In this document: piece after piece, positions 9,818-23,200 of the stretch
Position numbering within the stretch: position 1 is the first letter of the stretch
How the letters are laid out: each line of letters starts with the position of its first letter
Source: Nelumbo lutea
Lineage: Eukaryota > Streptophyta > Magnoliopsida > Proteales > Nelumbonaceae
DNA length: 64,000 nucleotides
Assembly (NCBI GenBank): GCA_022828595.1
Contig: JAKGHH010000002.1
Coordinates: 75,240,383-75,304,382 of the forward strand
Direction of reading: 5' to 3'
Program-made: the position numbers and the translations under genes
Notes under the pieces: model-generated
Database searches by the model: none
The model's input: the letters and a program-made list of their open reading frames with translations, nothing else
What the model was told of the DNA's origin: nothing

Positions 9818-12800
9818 CTGGAAATCAAAATAAACGAGTTTTTTCATTAGTCTTATCAATCTAACAAATAAATTAAGTACCCACAAAAATCTTTAAACTA
9901 AAATTCCTCTTCTTCAGAGTCGTAGAGAAAACAGAAAAAAAAAATGTATTCAAGTGCTACACCTTCCCATATATTAATAGCTTTGTTTCTAGCAACACCC
10001 CATTGATGACGAGGTCAGCTGTTCTTGGATTAGCAATCTGAGATTCACCAAGTTCAAAAGCACCATCATTTGATTCACCTAGTACATCGACAGAAGGAGG
10101 AGCCTGAAAAAATAATAATCAATTCATAACATGGTTCGGTACAAAGCATACAAAAATTCAAGTCAAGGATGATATGTAGTACGGAAGCTCTATAAGTGGC
10201 TTGTATTAGTCCCTTCAACCAAGTAGCCTTCTCCTCATCATCCCGGAGTTTTATGATCATAGTGTTTGAAGATTCAAGAGCCTGAAAAAAAAATGTTATT
10301 GAAGTATAACACAACATAAAAATCTAAAGGAGGTGCCAACTATTCTCTGCATCTTCTTTACACAAAAAACAAGATCATATTCTATCAACTGAGAAGAATT
10401 CTTTCATGGAGATTAGATACATGAGGGGTGAATCATTATATGAATTTATGTAAATGGATTAACACAAATAAGAGAAATTTGTATATAAAAAAGAGGGAAA
10501 CATAAAGTAATCTTTCACTAACCACTTTGTTAAGCTTCCTCCCAAGTTACCATATGAATTTGCCATGTATAGGGGTATTTTAGTAAAAAATATTTATTTA
10601 AGCTCTTCTTCTCTTTTCACTGAGCATCATATCTACATTAGTTATAGAACCATCATAACATGTGTCATGCAGTTAGAAAACAACCAAATTACTTTTAACA
10701 TGCTTTATCCCTTGCAAATACATGGGCAATGAGCCAAAACAACCAAGAAAAGGGGAGAGACAGGAAGAGAGCTGCTTCAAAAAGAACCAACACTGCATTG
10801 AACTAATTTAAAGAAAAAGGCTATATATACGAACTACACTCTTTGAGGCACAAAAATATCCATAGAAAAGACCTACAAAGTCACAAATAGAGTCACCATG
10901 CCCTATAAGACCAGAGAACAAAACAATAGCATTCTCATGCCCACCCTAAAAGCATTAGCAACTCCAGAGAGCCCTAAATTTCGATGGGAGCAGAATCAGA
11001 AACAATCTTGATAACTACATTACAATTTTTTATCCACACTAAGGTGCAAGGAAAAAAACATAGCAACTAGTATTTCACTTGAAATCACCATTGCTTACCT
11101 TCTGAATATCTATTCCCCTCGAACACACAGCAATAGAAAAAGGCGAACCACCAATACTTGATGGAGGAACTTCAGATACTTGTTGACCTGCCATACTGCA
11201 ATATAACATAATCGAAAATTTATTATGCATTCAAAAAGAATCTTATGATAAAATAAACAAAAGGTTTAATTTATTATTATTATTAGAAAAAAAGTTTGCT
11301 TGTCCATTTGTTACTTGCATTTGGAAATGGTTCTTCACTTCTTCAGTTCTCTATATTTGGGTGCAAATGGATCCTTTTACATATGTGGATAGCCTGTTTT
11401 GCTCATCTACCTTTACATAGCCAAAGAAAAGAGAAAGAATAATGTGGTGGTCCATGAGGGCAACAACCATTTGAATTTTTTTTTTTTTTGAACTGTAAAG
11501 AAGATCTTATTAAATCAATGAGAAAATTTGTACATGTGGTTGAGATATTACAACCACCCAAATACGTAATATTTACATTAGTACCCAAAATAGCTGATGT
11601 CTATTAGCCCCCTGTTTTTCTAGTGAATCCACCACCCCATTTGCAGTTCTTCTGGCCCATAAGTAGGAAGTGTTTAACTCCCTAGATAAACAAACAATCC
11701 CGGTGAAGACATGCCTGTAAAGCCAAGGGGCTTAGCATAGACCTTTTGCCCAAGTGATGACTAGCTTCCAGATTTTGAAGTCTGACTGCTTGGCTAGTCT
11801 TACGCCTTGCAGTAAAGCCATCAGTTCGACTTTTAGGGAGTCTCCCACTCCAATAGGTCCTGAATACCCCATCCCCCCCCCTCTTAATAACTTCCGGCCC
11901 CGGGTTACCCATAACAACCATTTGTATAATTGAGAGGAAAGAGATTCAAGAATTTCTAGGGAGAAGGAAAGGAGGCATTTTTTTTTATAAAAAAATGAAC
12001 TTTTTATTGATTTGGAAAAGTTAGCACATACAAGAAGCCCTTGGAGAGGCGCAAGCTGTGATCTCTCTACTAAAGAAGAAAAGAAAAGAAATAAGTTACA
12101 ATTGTGCCCAATACAAAACTTCCCTTGCTGCAGGAGGTAATGACCACCCATTGTATTCTTAGGTCCATGTTTCTTGTCAGCGCCTTAAACTTTTTAGTTT
12201 CATTCCTGAAGCACCAACCTACTGACTCTGTGTTTTGCAACCAGCTTATTACAACCTTTGAGTCACCTTCAACTATTAGCTGGTTCACCCCTAATTGAAC
12301 TGCAAACCGTACACCTTGCAGGGCAGCAGATATTTCTGCTCTAGTAGTCTCCCACTCCTAACGGACCTGAGAAAATAAATATCACATTCCCAACTTCATT
12401 CCTCAACACCCCGCCTACTCCAGAAGGGCATGGGTTTCCTAGACCGCTTCCGTCAAAATTCAACTTCGAAAAGCCTGCAGGAGGTAATGACCAGCTTGTT
12501 CTCACTTTAGTCTTGGAAGAGGAACAGCTTGCCACTGCTGCCCAATTCCTCCAAATGTCGTTAAAGGAGAATTGGTGAAACAAGTTCAAAGATTTCAGCC
12601 AATGAATCACCCTACCCAGGATGAAGTCCTTTAAATCTTGAGGGTTCCTTTCCTTTTCCAAGAAAGTTCTAGCATTCCTTTCTTCCCAGATTGTCCATAT
12701 CAATGCAGCTCTTGCACACCTCCACATGATTTTACCCCTTTTCTGTTGCCAAACAAAAGTCGAGGTATCAAAAAGTGTTCTTAAATCTGCTGGCAAGTTC

Positions 12801-14181
12801 CAACTGCTCCCAAACAAAGAGAGAAGCCAGTTCCATAATTCTGCAGTAAAGGAACAAGAAATTAACAAATGATAACAGTCCTCACTTTGAGATCTGCATA
12901 GGATACACCAGTTGGGGGAAATACAGAGAAAAGGTCTTCTCTTTTGTAGATTATCCAAGGTGTTTACTTTCCCAAAGAACATTCCCAATAGAATGCCAAG
13001 ATCTTAGGGGGAACAGGTCTGCACCAAACTTCCTTAACAGGGAAGGCCTGCAGGGGGTTAGAACAGCAAAGAGATTTGAAAAAAGAAGCACAAGAGAGAT
13101 CCTTCCGATCTAGGTGTCCAAATTCTTTTGTAAGGTTCAGAAGGGTTCAAACAGACTTGCTCAAGAAGGCAGAGTAAACTGACTAAGCACTCAATCTCCT
13201 CATCCCTTAAGCCTCTACAGAACCCAAAATCCCAAGTAGGAGCCCAAGGGGTTTCCAATGAGGAGCAAAACTTGGAAACAACCTCTTTTTTGTATCGAGA
13301 AACTGAGAACAGGGAAGGGAAAAGGGTTTTCAGGGGAACATCTCCAACCCAAATGTCCTCCCAAAAGAGGACGGAATCACACATCATACCTGATAAGACT
13401 GAGAAACTGAGGAAGAATATTGAGCACAGCTTTCCAAGGGGTTGCTAAAGTTGCCTGCCTTGATACACCAGCATCCCATCTATTCCCTGAGCCACCATGT
13501 ATGCTTCCTATCACCTCATGCCACAACCTGACTCTCTCTAACGGCCACCTCCACAACCACTTCCACAGTAAGGCTGTATTTTTCTGAATTAAATTCCCTA
13601 GTCTCAATCCCTCTTCCTCTTTACTCCTACACGCCACCTCCCACTTAATTAAATGGTCTTTTCTATTTTCCCCGGTTCCCAAAGAAAGTCTCTCATTAGT
13701 TTTTCCAGCTTCTTAGCTTCCCTAGTTGAGATCCTAAAGACAGAGAGATAGTAAGTTGGAAGGTTTGCAAGTGTAGCTCTTAATAAGGTGATTCTTCCCC
13801 CCAGAGATATGTAGTTCCTTTTCCATGAAGCCAATCTCTTCTAAAACTTCTCTACAAGTGGGCACCAGAACCTACTCTCCCAAGGATTTGCTCCTCAAGG
13901 AAGCCCCAAGTAGGTCAAAGGCCAAATGAAGATAGAACACTCTTGATTGTTCTTCAAGGAATGAAGCTACCAAGAATCTGAAAAGGATACTGGTTAATGA
14001 GAACTATGTAACCTATGTACATTTCAATCCCTCTCCCTTCCTCCCTTCCTATGTGTATATATATATATTACAAGAAGGAAGTCTAGGAATTTTCTCCTCT
14101 TTTTGAATTTTATATTTTTTTATTCCATGTCAGTTTTTAAACAACAAATGAGATGCTTACCTTCCCCATAGAAAGATACCT

Positions 14182-14235
<54 letters not shown>

Positions 14236-17200
14236 ACACAATCTTATCAATTTGCACTCCTAAAATTTCTCCTAAACTACCTCCCCCACATTCTCCTAAA
14301 TCATCACCAATTCCTATTTACCTCCTAACTTATTAACAATTTATATTTTTACAAAATTTATCACAAAATTATGATTTTCTGGAATATTCATATTATTAGT
14401 AATTATAGTATTTATTGTATTTTTATCAGTTATTTATTCTATTTTCATTATCAATATATTTTCAAAAATTGTGTATTTTCGCTATAAATTTCCAATAATT
14501 ATGGAGATTAAACTACTGTTATTTATTAAAAATTAGACTCTTAATTTAGCTAAAATTAGGAGTGTTCACAGGCTGGTTTAGTTCGGTCTTAAGCTGTTTG
14601 GCCAACCAAATCGACCTAGTGAAGTTGGGGACTTGGTCACCTAAAATATACAGACCATTAGTGAAAACCAATCAACTTGGATTGTATTGGTTTGGGTTGA
14701 TTTTCGATTTGGTCGATCGGTTCAAAAGATTTAAACTTAAAAGATTAAATTTAAAACTTAATTTTAAACTTTAAAAATTACATTGGAGTTATTAAAAATA
14801 AATAAAATATTTTAGACTAAGAATATGGGAATTTCCCGACTTTCCCGTATTAAAAAATTATATTTAAAATATAAAACATTAACAATATATATGTGGTTGG
14901 GTCATTCGGTTTTGGTTGATTTACAAATGGCTAAAGCGAAACTGATCCAAAGTTGATCGGAAATACTAGAAAACTGACAAGTTCAAGTCGAGCTGGTTGG
15001 GTTGGTTGGTTTCATCAATTTGATGAAATAAATTATTGTTATTTTTGTATTGTAAAAAAATATTAAAAGTATTATATAAACTATAAATAATTATTAATCA
15101 TTTAAAAAGTTAGAAATACAAAACAATTGTATACTATTATGTGTTTCATTGTTTATCTTTCCCTAACAAATCCCATGCATCGCATGGATCCCCGCTAGTT
15201 ACACTAAGAAAGAAAGAGAGAGAGGGAGAGAGAGAGAGAGAGAGAGAGAAGGAATCTTTCAATATGAAAGCATTAAACAGAACAGGTTGCATAAATTCAT
15301 ATTCATTGCTCTTGTAGGTCAAGTTAGTAGCTTCTTTAGATGCTTCCTTGAACATATTGGTAATGGAGGAGTGGAACACATTGTAAAGCAGGAATGTTTT
15401 CCTGAAATCTTAGGGTGTGAATCCTGTTTTTAGAGAGGCAAATATGCTAGATCAAAGGATTTTTCAGATTTCCTTTTCAGTGTTGCATGTCAACCTACTA
15501 TATTACTTGAAATTACTCCCGCACAATTCCTATTCTTTGTAACACTGGCTCCATCTTCTATATGAAATATGCATACATATCTTTGATTTACTTCAATAGA
15601 AGTTTTTTATTACACATTTGAGGGAGGGGGAATTGGCATGGGTTAGGAGATAGAAAAGGGGGATACCTTGAGCATCGTTGGTAATTCTGGGATGCCTCAG
15701 ACTCCAAAACATAAAGATAGAATCCAGATAACACAAGATAACAAGGCTGCCACTCTGCCACATAATTACCAATTCCCTATATCACAAAATTAAAAGAATG
15801 AGACAAGAAAATCAATTTAGAGACAACCAAAGAAAAAATGTCATACTAGAGCAAAGAACACACCCTCCAAACAAGAATTTTAGCCTCAGTTGAGAGATCT
15901 GCAGGATTCCAAGGCGCCAGACCCATTTGGAAAGTTTCACTCATAGTCTGATCAGTGTTGTCCACACTGCAACGGAATAAATTTAACAATTGCTGAACTC
16001 TGCCGTATCTATCCGGTGAAAAGTGAATGCCAAGATTAGGCACTTGAATGGAAACACGTGTTGATGGATAACGTGGATGAGGGACTTTAATCTTCAAAGA
16101 ACCGATGGTAGAGCAGTCAAAAAATTTTGAAATGGTCCAGCCCAACATCCGGTAAAGTATTTGAACTGAACATGGAATAAAATTAAAAAACACCTACCTG
16201 ATCAATAATAACTGTCATCCCACACCTCTCAACCAGAGAATAGAAGCAATCAACATCCTCTGAGGTAGGTGATCTCAAAGGTTGACCATCAAAAATTGAA
16301 GAGACTCCAATAGAGTTCTTTTTGTCAGAAGAACAGTCCATAAAGAACGCAGCAATATCTTTTCCATTTATGTAAAAACGGGAATATAAGCTCTGCCTTT
16401 GTTCATCACACTGACCTTCCTGAAAAAATCTCATTACATTTCAATAAAACTCAATGCAATAGGAAGTAGTTAGAACATCCGCCTGATGCAACTTACTTTG
16501 GTGTGCAATGTGAAATGACCAAAGTCCAAAAGAAATTGGCCATTACATTCGGAAGATGCACATGTTTGTATAGGAATTCTCACTTTTGGAGCATCAATAT
16601 CAATGTCAAGCGCAAATCTGGGATATCAGAAGGTGTTGACAATTACAAATAGGAAAATGCACATCTTATAAAATCAAGAAATTTGAAACTTAATATAACA
16701 GAAAATGTACCAACACATCCTAAAATGCAAATTAATATACATAAGTTAATTATATCAGCGCCTAGAACCATTTAAAATCCATTTTGCCAAATAACAAATA
16801 GTTATTTATCATGGCATATACATTACATAGGAAATCTGGATAATGCCACATACAATAAATGATGACAGAAATGGCAGTTTATAAACTCCTGCCACTCTTC
16901 AGATATGTTAGTACTAAGTAGCTATAGAGCAAGTTTTGGCTCTGTCCTCACTGTTCCTTTCATCTATGTCCAAATTGGTACCATAAGACAACAAGAGTAG
17001 TAGAGTTGTTGAAACCTAACAAGATGGCACTTCGCTAGAGAACCAAATTTTGGATTCAATGAGCCACCAACATTTGGTAATGTAACACAGGTTATCTAAA
17101 TATTTTTTTGATAATAAATAAAAAGTAATTTTATTAAGAAAAAGAAAAAGGTACATTAGAGGTGATAAGATATCCCCAACTAAGAAAGACAAAGCACCCG

Positions 17201-20200
17201 AGAAAAGCACAATCTCCCGAAAACACAAGAAACAACAACTTTTAACTTTTAACCCACAACTTGCTTCTGAAGCATGCAACCCTCATCAAACAAAACAAAA
17301 ATGTCTAACCAGCAGTAAACAAAAACTCAAAACTATCACCAATCTGAGGTAGGGCTTTCAGCATTCAACGGATGCTGTAGCTCTATATCCCAATACTCTC
17401 CTCTAGTGTATTTTTCCCCTCCTAATACCAATAATCCCAACTTCTTACCAACTTGGAGTCCAGTTTCCACCACCATTTCCACATCCACCTTTTGCTCAAA
17501 TTTTCGAACTCTATCCAATTCTACTCCTTCCTCTTCAGCTTCATCACCTTCTTCTGAAACATTCTCTTCCCCCAACAATGTCCCTTCTTTTGCCAAAACC
17601 TCTTCAGTGTAATCTGTGGAATTATCTCCTTTATCACCACAAACTAAGAAAAGGTTCAAAAGATTCTCAACAATAGTGTCTCTAAGTAAGCAAGTTTTGT
17701 CTTCAATTTTTCCCTACTATACACTCTTCAATTTTCTGCTTGGGCATGCACTTTTTATTTTCTTTTTGATAATAGTTTATCTCTAGTTCTCATTGATGTA
17801 AGCTACCAAACTGAACAGCAATAAATTTTATTCTCTCTTCCTCTTAATTCTGTTGTTTTCAATTTTCTTCTCCATTGATTGTAAATCCATCCATCCATCC
17901 TATCACAAGTAATAAATCCTCCTCCTAAAAGATCATATTCGAATAACCCTTAGACATAATGACCGAATTCCTTGAATTTGTAGACAGCCCTAGTTAACTT
18001 GTACACGGGATGTATTTCTTAATTGTATTTCTTGTTCCCTTAGCATGCCCTCTTTAATAAGGGCATTGATGTAAATGTACATATATTTTTTCATCACAAC
18101 AAACTCAAAGGACAATACTCAACATTCACCTCAAAAAAGTACATATATTTCTTTATGAATTTTTTAAAAAAAAAGTATTTATTAGTTTTGTTTTCTGGTG
18201 TAATTGATATGAACTCCTTTGTATTGAAAATAATATATTTAAATGTTGAACATGAAGTCATGAATACATGCTAAGTTGGTAATATTTATGTTTTTAGCTT
18301 TTTAAATGAAATATATACTCATTTGAATGATTTATAGCGTTAATAGCTAGTGTACATGCTTGCTATTAGCACACAAAACCAATAAAATAGCTTAGAAAAG
18401 CATAGGAAAAGTAAAAGCTCAAGAAAACTAACATTTTAAAATTCCAACGCCTAGGTGCCTGGGCGCCCTGTGGTCACCTAGGCTCGCCTAGGCGCCTTGA
18501 AAACTATGATGGATGGTCAACTTCAGGACTTGCTAAAAGCATATGGAATCTTATCTCAACGATCTTTTCCTGGCACAAAACAACAAAATGGTGTGACTAA
18601 AAGGAACAATTGCCATCTCCTAGAAATGACCCCCACACTTCTTCAAGATTCTGGTGTTCCTACCTTCTGGGCTGATGTTGTAATTACTACGGTATATCTT
18701 ATTAGTCATCTTCCTTCTGTTGCTTCCAATCTTTCTCCATTTCAATAGTTGCATCACCATCCTCTAGATTACTCAACACTACATTTTATTTTGTTTCGTT
18801 TGTTTCATTCATTTTCCTCCACATGAATGCACTACACTAAGTTGTCAGTTCAAGCTACCATGTGTGTTTCCCTAGGATATATAGTCCATATCATTAGAGT
18901 TTTCTTTGCGATCTGTTGTTTGTAATCAGAGACTTTTAACTTTTAATGAAATTTTTCTTTGGGTAAAGGACTTAAACATACCCTGAGTTTTCATAAATTG
19001 ACTTAAACATACCTTGAGTTTTTCAAATAGAATTAAGTCTTTTTAAGTCTATTTGAGGGTAAAAAAGTCTTTTACAATGACAAGGTAGATCTAAGTCTAT
19101 TTGAAAAACTCAGGGCATGTTTAAGCCAATTTAGGAAAACTCAGGGTATATTTAGGTCTTTTACCCTTTTTTCTTTTTATTCTTCAAAAAAATGAGTTGT
19201 TTTCTATTATCCAACTCTCCATCGTGTCAGCATTTCTAAAACTGCAGTATTTCTTGAACAAGTCTATTAATTTACAGGTGGCCAAGTGCTCTAATGATAC
19301 TTCAGTTGTTCTTCGTGAGTTTGATGGTATTAACTAAATTGTGGATAATATTGCTAGTTCAGTTGTTCTTCTCAACCTAGTTTGTAGTTTGAAGATACTA
19401 AATTTGTGATAGAATGAACCACACAAAGGTCAAGTGACCATTAAAGATTTCCAACCACATTGACGAGATTGCTAATGGAGGAGAGAAAGAGGTTAACAAC
19501 ACCAATAGTTTTAAAAATAACATGTACCTATGTAAAATTAAAACTACTAAAGTTAAAGAAGAGTTAAAAAGATGAAGAAGGGAAAAGCATTAGAACATGA
19601 TGGTATTCCAATAAGGTGTGGAAAGGTGTGGGACATATAAAGTTGTTATGGCCAACTAAGCTATTTAATAATATATTGAAAGAAAATAAAATGTCTGATG
19701 AATAGAGAAAGAACACTATGGTGCCAATATCTAAGGCAAAAGGCAATATACAATGTTCTAACTAGAAGGGGCTTTGTTGCTTCACCTGCACTTCCTTCTA
19801 AATTCGATCTACCTATTGCTCACTGTAAGGTAAGTGCTCTTCCATTACTCATAGTATTTCAAATTATATTTATTATGATCATCTATCCTCTACATACAGG
19901 TCTTCGCATGCTTCCATCTCATATGCTTTTGTTCCAAGGAATGTGACTAAAGCATAAGACAGCATAAATAGACAGTCCCCATACAAAAATAGATGGATGC
20001 TTTGTTCTTTTGATGAATAATGGAAGTTTTAATAATTCAGAAACTGCTTTAGAATTGTAATTTCATACATCCTATGGAGAGATGTGAACTGCAGCCTCTC
20101 CCAATAGATCTCAAGCGAGCTAGTAATAAATTACATAAATCACAGGCTCACAGCTGAGCCCAAAACAATTCTTCCCTATTTGCCCTTGTTTGCCTAACAC

Positions 20201-23200
20201 ATCAGCCATAGCATTTTCAGATCTCCCCACCCACCGCATAGAAGCCAGCATATTTCTTGTCAGCCAATTAAATTTCTTAATTTCATTCTGTTAAAGAAAA
20301 ATACACGGGACATTGTTTGTTTGCCCAAGGAAAAAAATTATAGGCTGTGAAGGTGAGGTCGGTTACTAAAGGCTATACTCAAACCAATGGGATTGATTAT
20401 AGGGAGGCCTCTTCCATATCTATGATGAAATCCATTTGTGTTCTCCTATCACTTGCTTCGTTTTATTCTTGTCCTCTTTATCAGTTAGATGTTAAAAATA
20501 TGTTTCTTAGTGGAGATTTTCATGAAGAGGTGTGCATGGATATTTGATATTTCACTTGGCTTTTACAGTGACTTGTCTCGGAGGAGTGTTTATAAGGTCA
20601 AAAGGTCGTTATTAAACAGGAAAAGAAAAAAATGATACTATAAGAGACCAATCAACCCCCCCTGGGTGAATTTGGATGAATACCACCTGATTGGTTACCA
20701 CTTTTATGATATGGATTGATTGGTTACAAGTTTTTCCAGTATCACAGTCGAACCCAATTAATATGAGAACTAAATAAAGAAAAATAAATGAAAGAGAAAA
20801 TGCAACAAATAAATCTAGGAGATAACCTGCTTTGTTCTTCCAACACCATTTGAAACTGCTCCTGAGCTCTACGGGTCACTTCTTCTATCTTCATCTGTTC
20901 ATTGAAATATCATGTCAACAAAATACTCAAAATAAAGTATCATTTAAAACAATAACACTAATAATAATGACTTGAAGCATATTATCATTTTACCTGTAAA
21001 GCTGTTGCAGTCTCCAACGCAACGGTAGGACTGATTGCACTACTTCTCTTAATAAACTCTAAAAAGCGATTGCAACTTTCCATCAAAACCTATATACAGC
21101 ATAAGATGAAGAAAACAATGATGACAAGCAGCCAGAAAGGTTATTGTAGAAAAAAATCACACTGACCTAAAGAAAATTAAGAATAGGAAGTTAACAATAA
21201 CATAAGGTTCCCTTAGACTATAGCCAAAGAACATGAATGATCTCCTTCCCAGACAAGGGACAAAAATAGACTTATGGGCACAACGCATAAGAAAATCTGT
21301 ACAAACACCATCATACACTATATACATAAACATGAAAATAAATACGAAGACATGCATCCAACTCATCAAGAACAATCAGAAGAAAATTAAACTCAGACAA
21401 GCTAAATTCCATCTAAATTCCCCGCTGTGTAGTCCCATTAATCCAAAATAAAAGGTAGAGATTTAAAATAACACTATAATATAATATGTATTTTCTAGAG
21501 CAATTTCATATCAAATTAGCAAATAAAGAAGGCTATAATGTTATATAATAAAAACTTACGATAGAGTGTAAGGAAAAGAGAAAAAGAACAAGAGGTGAGC
21601 TGCTGTTGTATTTAATGAGAAAGAGAATTGTTATAGAATAAAAAAAGAAGGAACCCTTTTTTATCCTTTCTTTCTTTGTTTTCTCTTATCAAAGCACTTA
21701 GATATTTTCAATTTCAAAAGTAAAAGCTTAAAACAAGGCATCGGCTATAAGTATAATATGTACTAGAATGCATCAACATACAAACTAATAAGACACAGCT
21801 ATAGTAATTAAGGTTATAAAAGGCAACTGCGTTATGAGTTTCATCTTGTAAAAGGGTGTTCTATTGCCTAAGTGGGTACATAGTCACCTAGACAGGAGCC
21901 TTTTTTTATTTAAGGCATTTAGGCTAGGTGCCCAACCAACTAAGCATGAACAAGAAAGCTTACACCTTCTTGTTTTCCATTCTTTGTAGTTTAAAACATA
22001 TCTTTTATTAGTACCGAAAACTAATGAAGGAAATTTAGCATAATTTGATGATCACCGTAACATGGCAGGGAGCAATTGTTGCTGAAAGTTGCCAGTCTAC
22101 ATTCTCTCCAACTGGCGAGTACACAAAACTGGCGGCCAAAGCATTCACCTTGTGTTCACTACTGACACTCTGCAATTAAAACCTTTCAAGACTTGCAATA
22201 TCATTGAATAAATGCAGTAACTGGAACAGAAATAAAGCAAGCAGCAAGCAAACCTGTAAAAGTGAACCTTCAGGAGCAGACAAACCATAAAATCTCAATG
22301 ATACATCACAATGGGTGCTCCTCTGGTAAAGCTTGGTGGTGATATTAAGTTGCTCAAACCTACCACAGACAATCTCTGTCTGATCGATACTGATGATCCG
22401 AGTGGCAGCTTGACCAATTGAGACATTTACCAAGAACTGTAACATATTACTTGTATCCTTTCCTGTAACAGAAGGTAAATCCTCATCAGGTTGGTAACTA
22501 AGTAAATTATTTATTGTTTGCCATTCCTCTTTGGTCAGCCTCTCTTCCATCAGCTTTGGCACTTCTGAACTACTCCCAGAAGAGATATCACTAGAAGAAG
22601 TACACCTGAAATGAGAAGCAACAAAAATAACTTCTTGATATAACTAGATGAAGAGCACTATCAATGTTCTCACTGATATATGGAAGATGTATAAACCTCA
22701 AGCAATGGAACAAAATTTTCAAATGAACAAAAACCATGAATTAAATGTCCTACAAACCATCCAAAGGAAAACCAACTTCTATTTGATTGACTCCTTTGAT
22801 TATTTGCTTCTTTTGATTTTACAGATTCAACTTTAGCATGTGCAAGCAACCTGAAGAAAAACACTATCTCATGAAGCTGAATATTGAAATAATGACAAAT
22901 TGAAGAATCTGCACTAACACTTGATGGAGCAAAAGCTAATCTAATAACGTATAATTTAGAATTCCAACAATTACAGCAACAAAGTACAATTTAGTTTATA
23001 CCTCCATAAAAGAATTACTTTAGAATCAAGATCTTTTTCAATTTTTCTGGTTTCAGAGCAATCATAATTTGACAACTGTTGCAGTGAACCAGCATATAGT
23101 TGAATATAATGGCGACGAAGCCGACAAAGATGTTGGATTCTGTCCCATGAGAAACGGTAACTGAAATAGGTAATAGAATATTTAGTAGATTGATATGCAG

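Noticed and set aside
16198..16434. Extension of VPS13 exon 19 to the upstream Met
   Set aside because: The extra residues (MRFFQ) lie before the splice acceptor TTTCAG at 16420; joining at 16419 keeps frame with exon 18.
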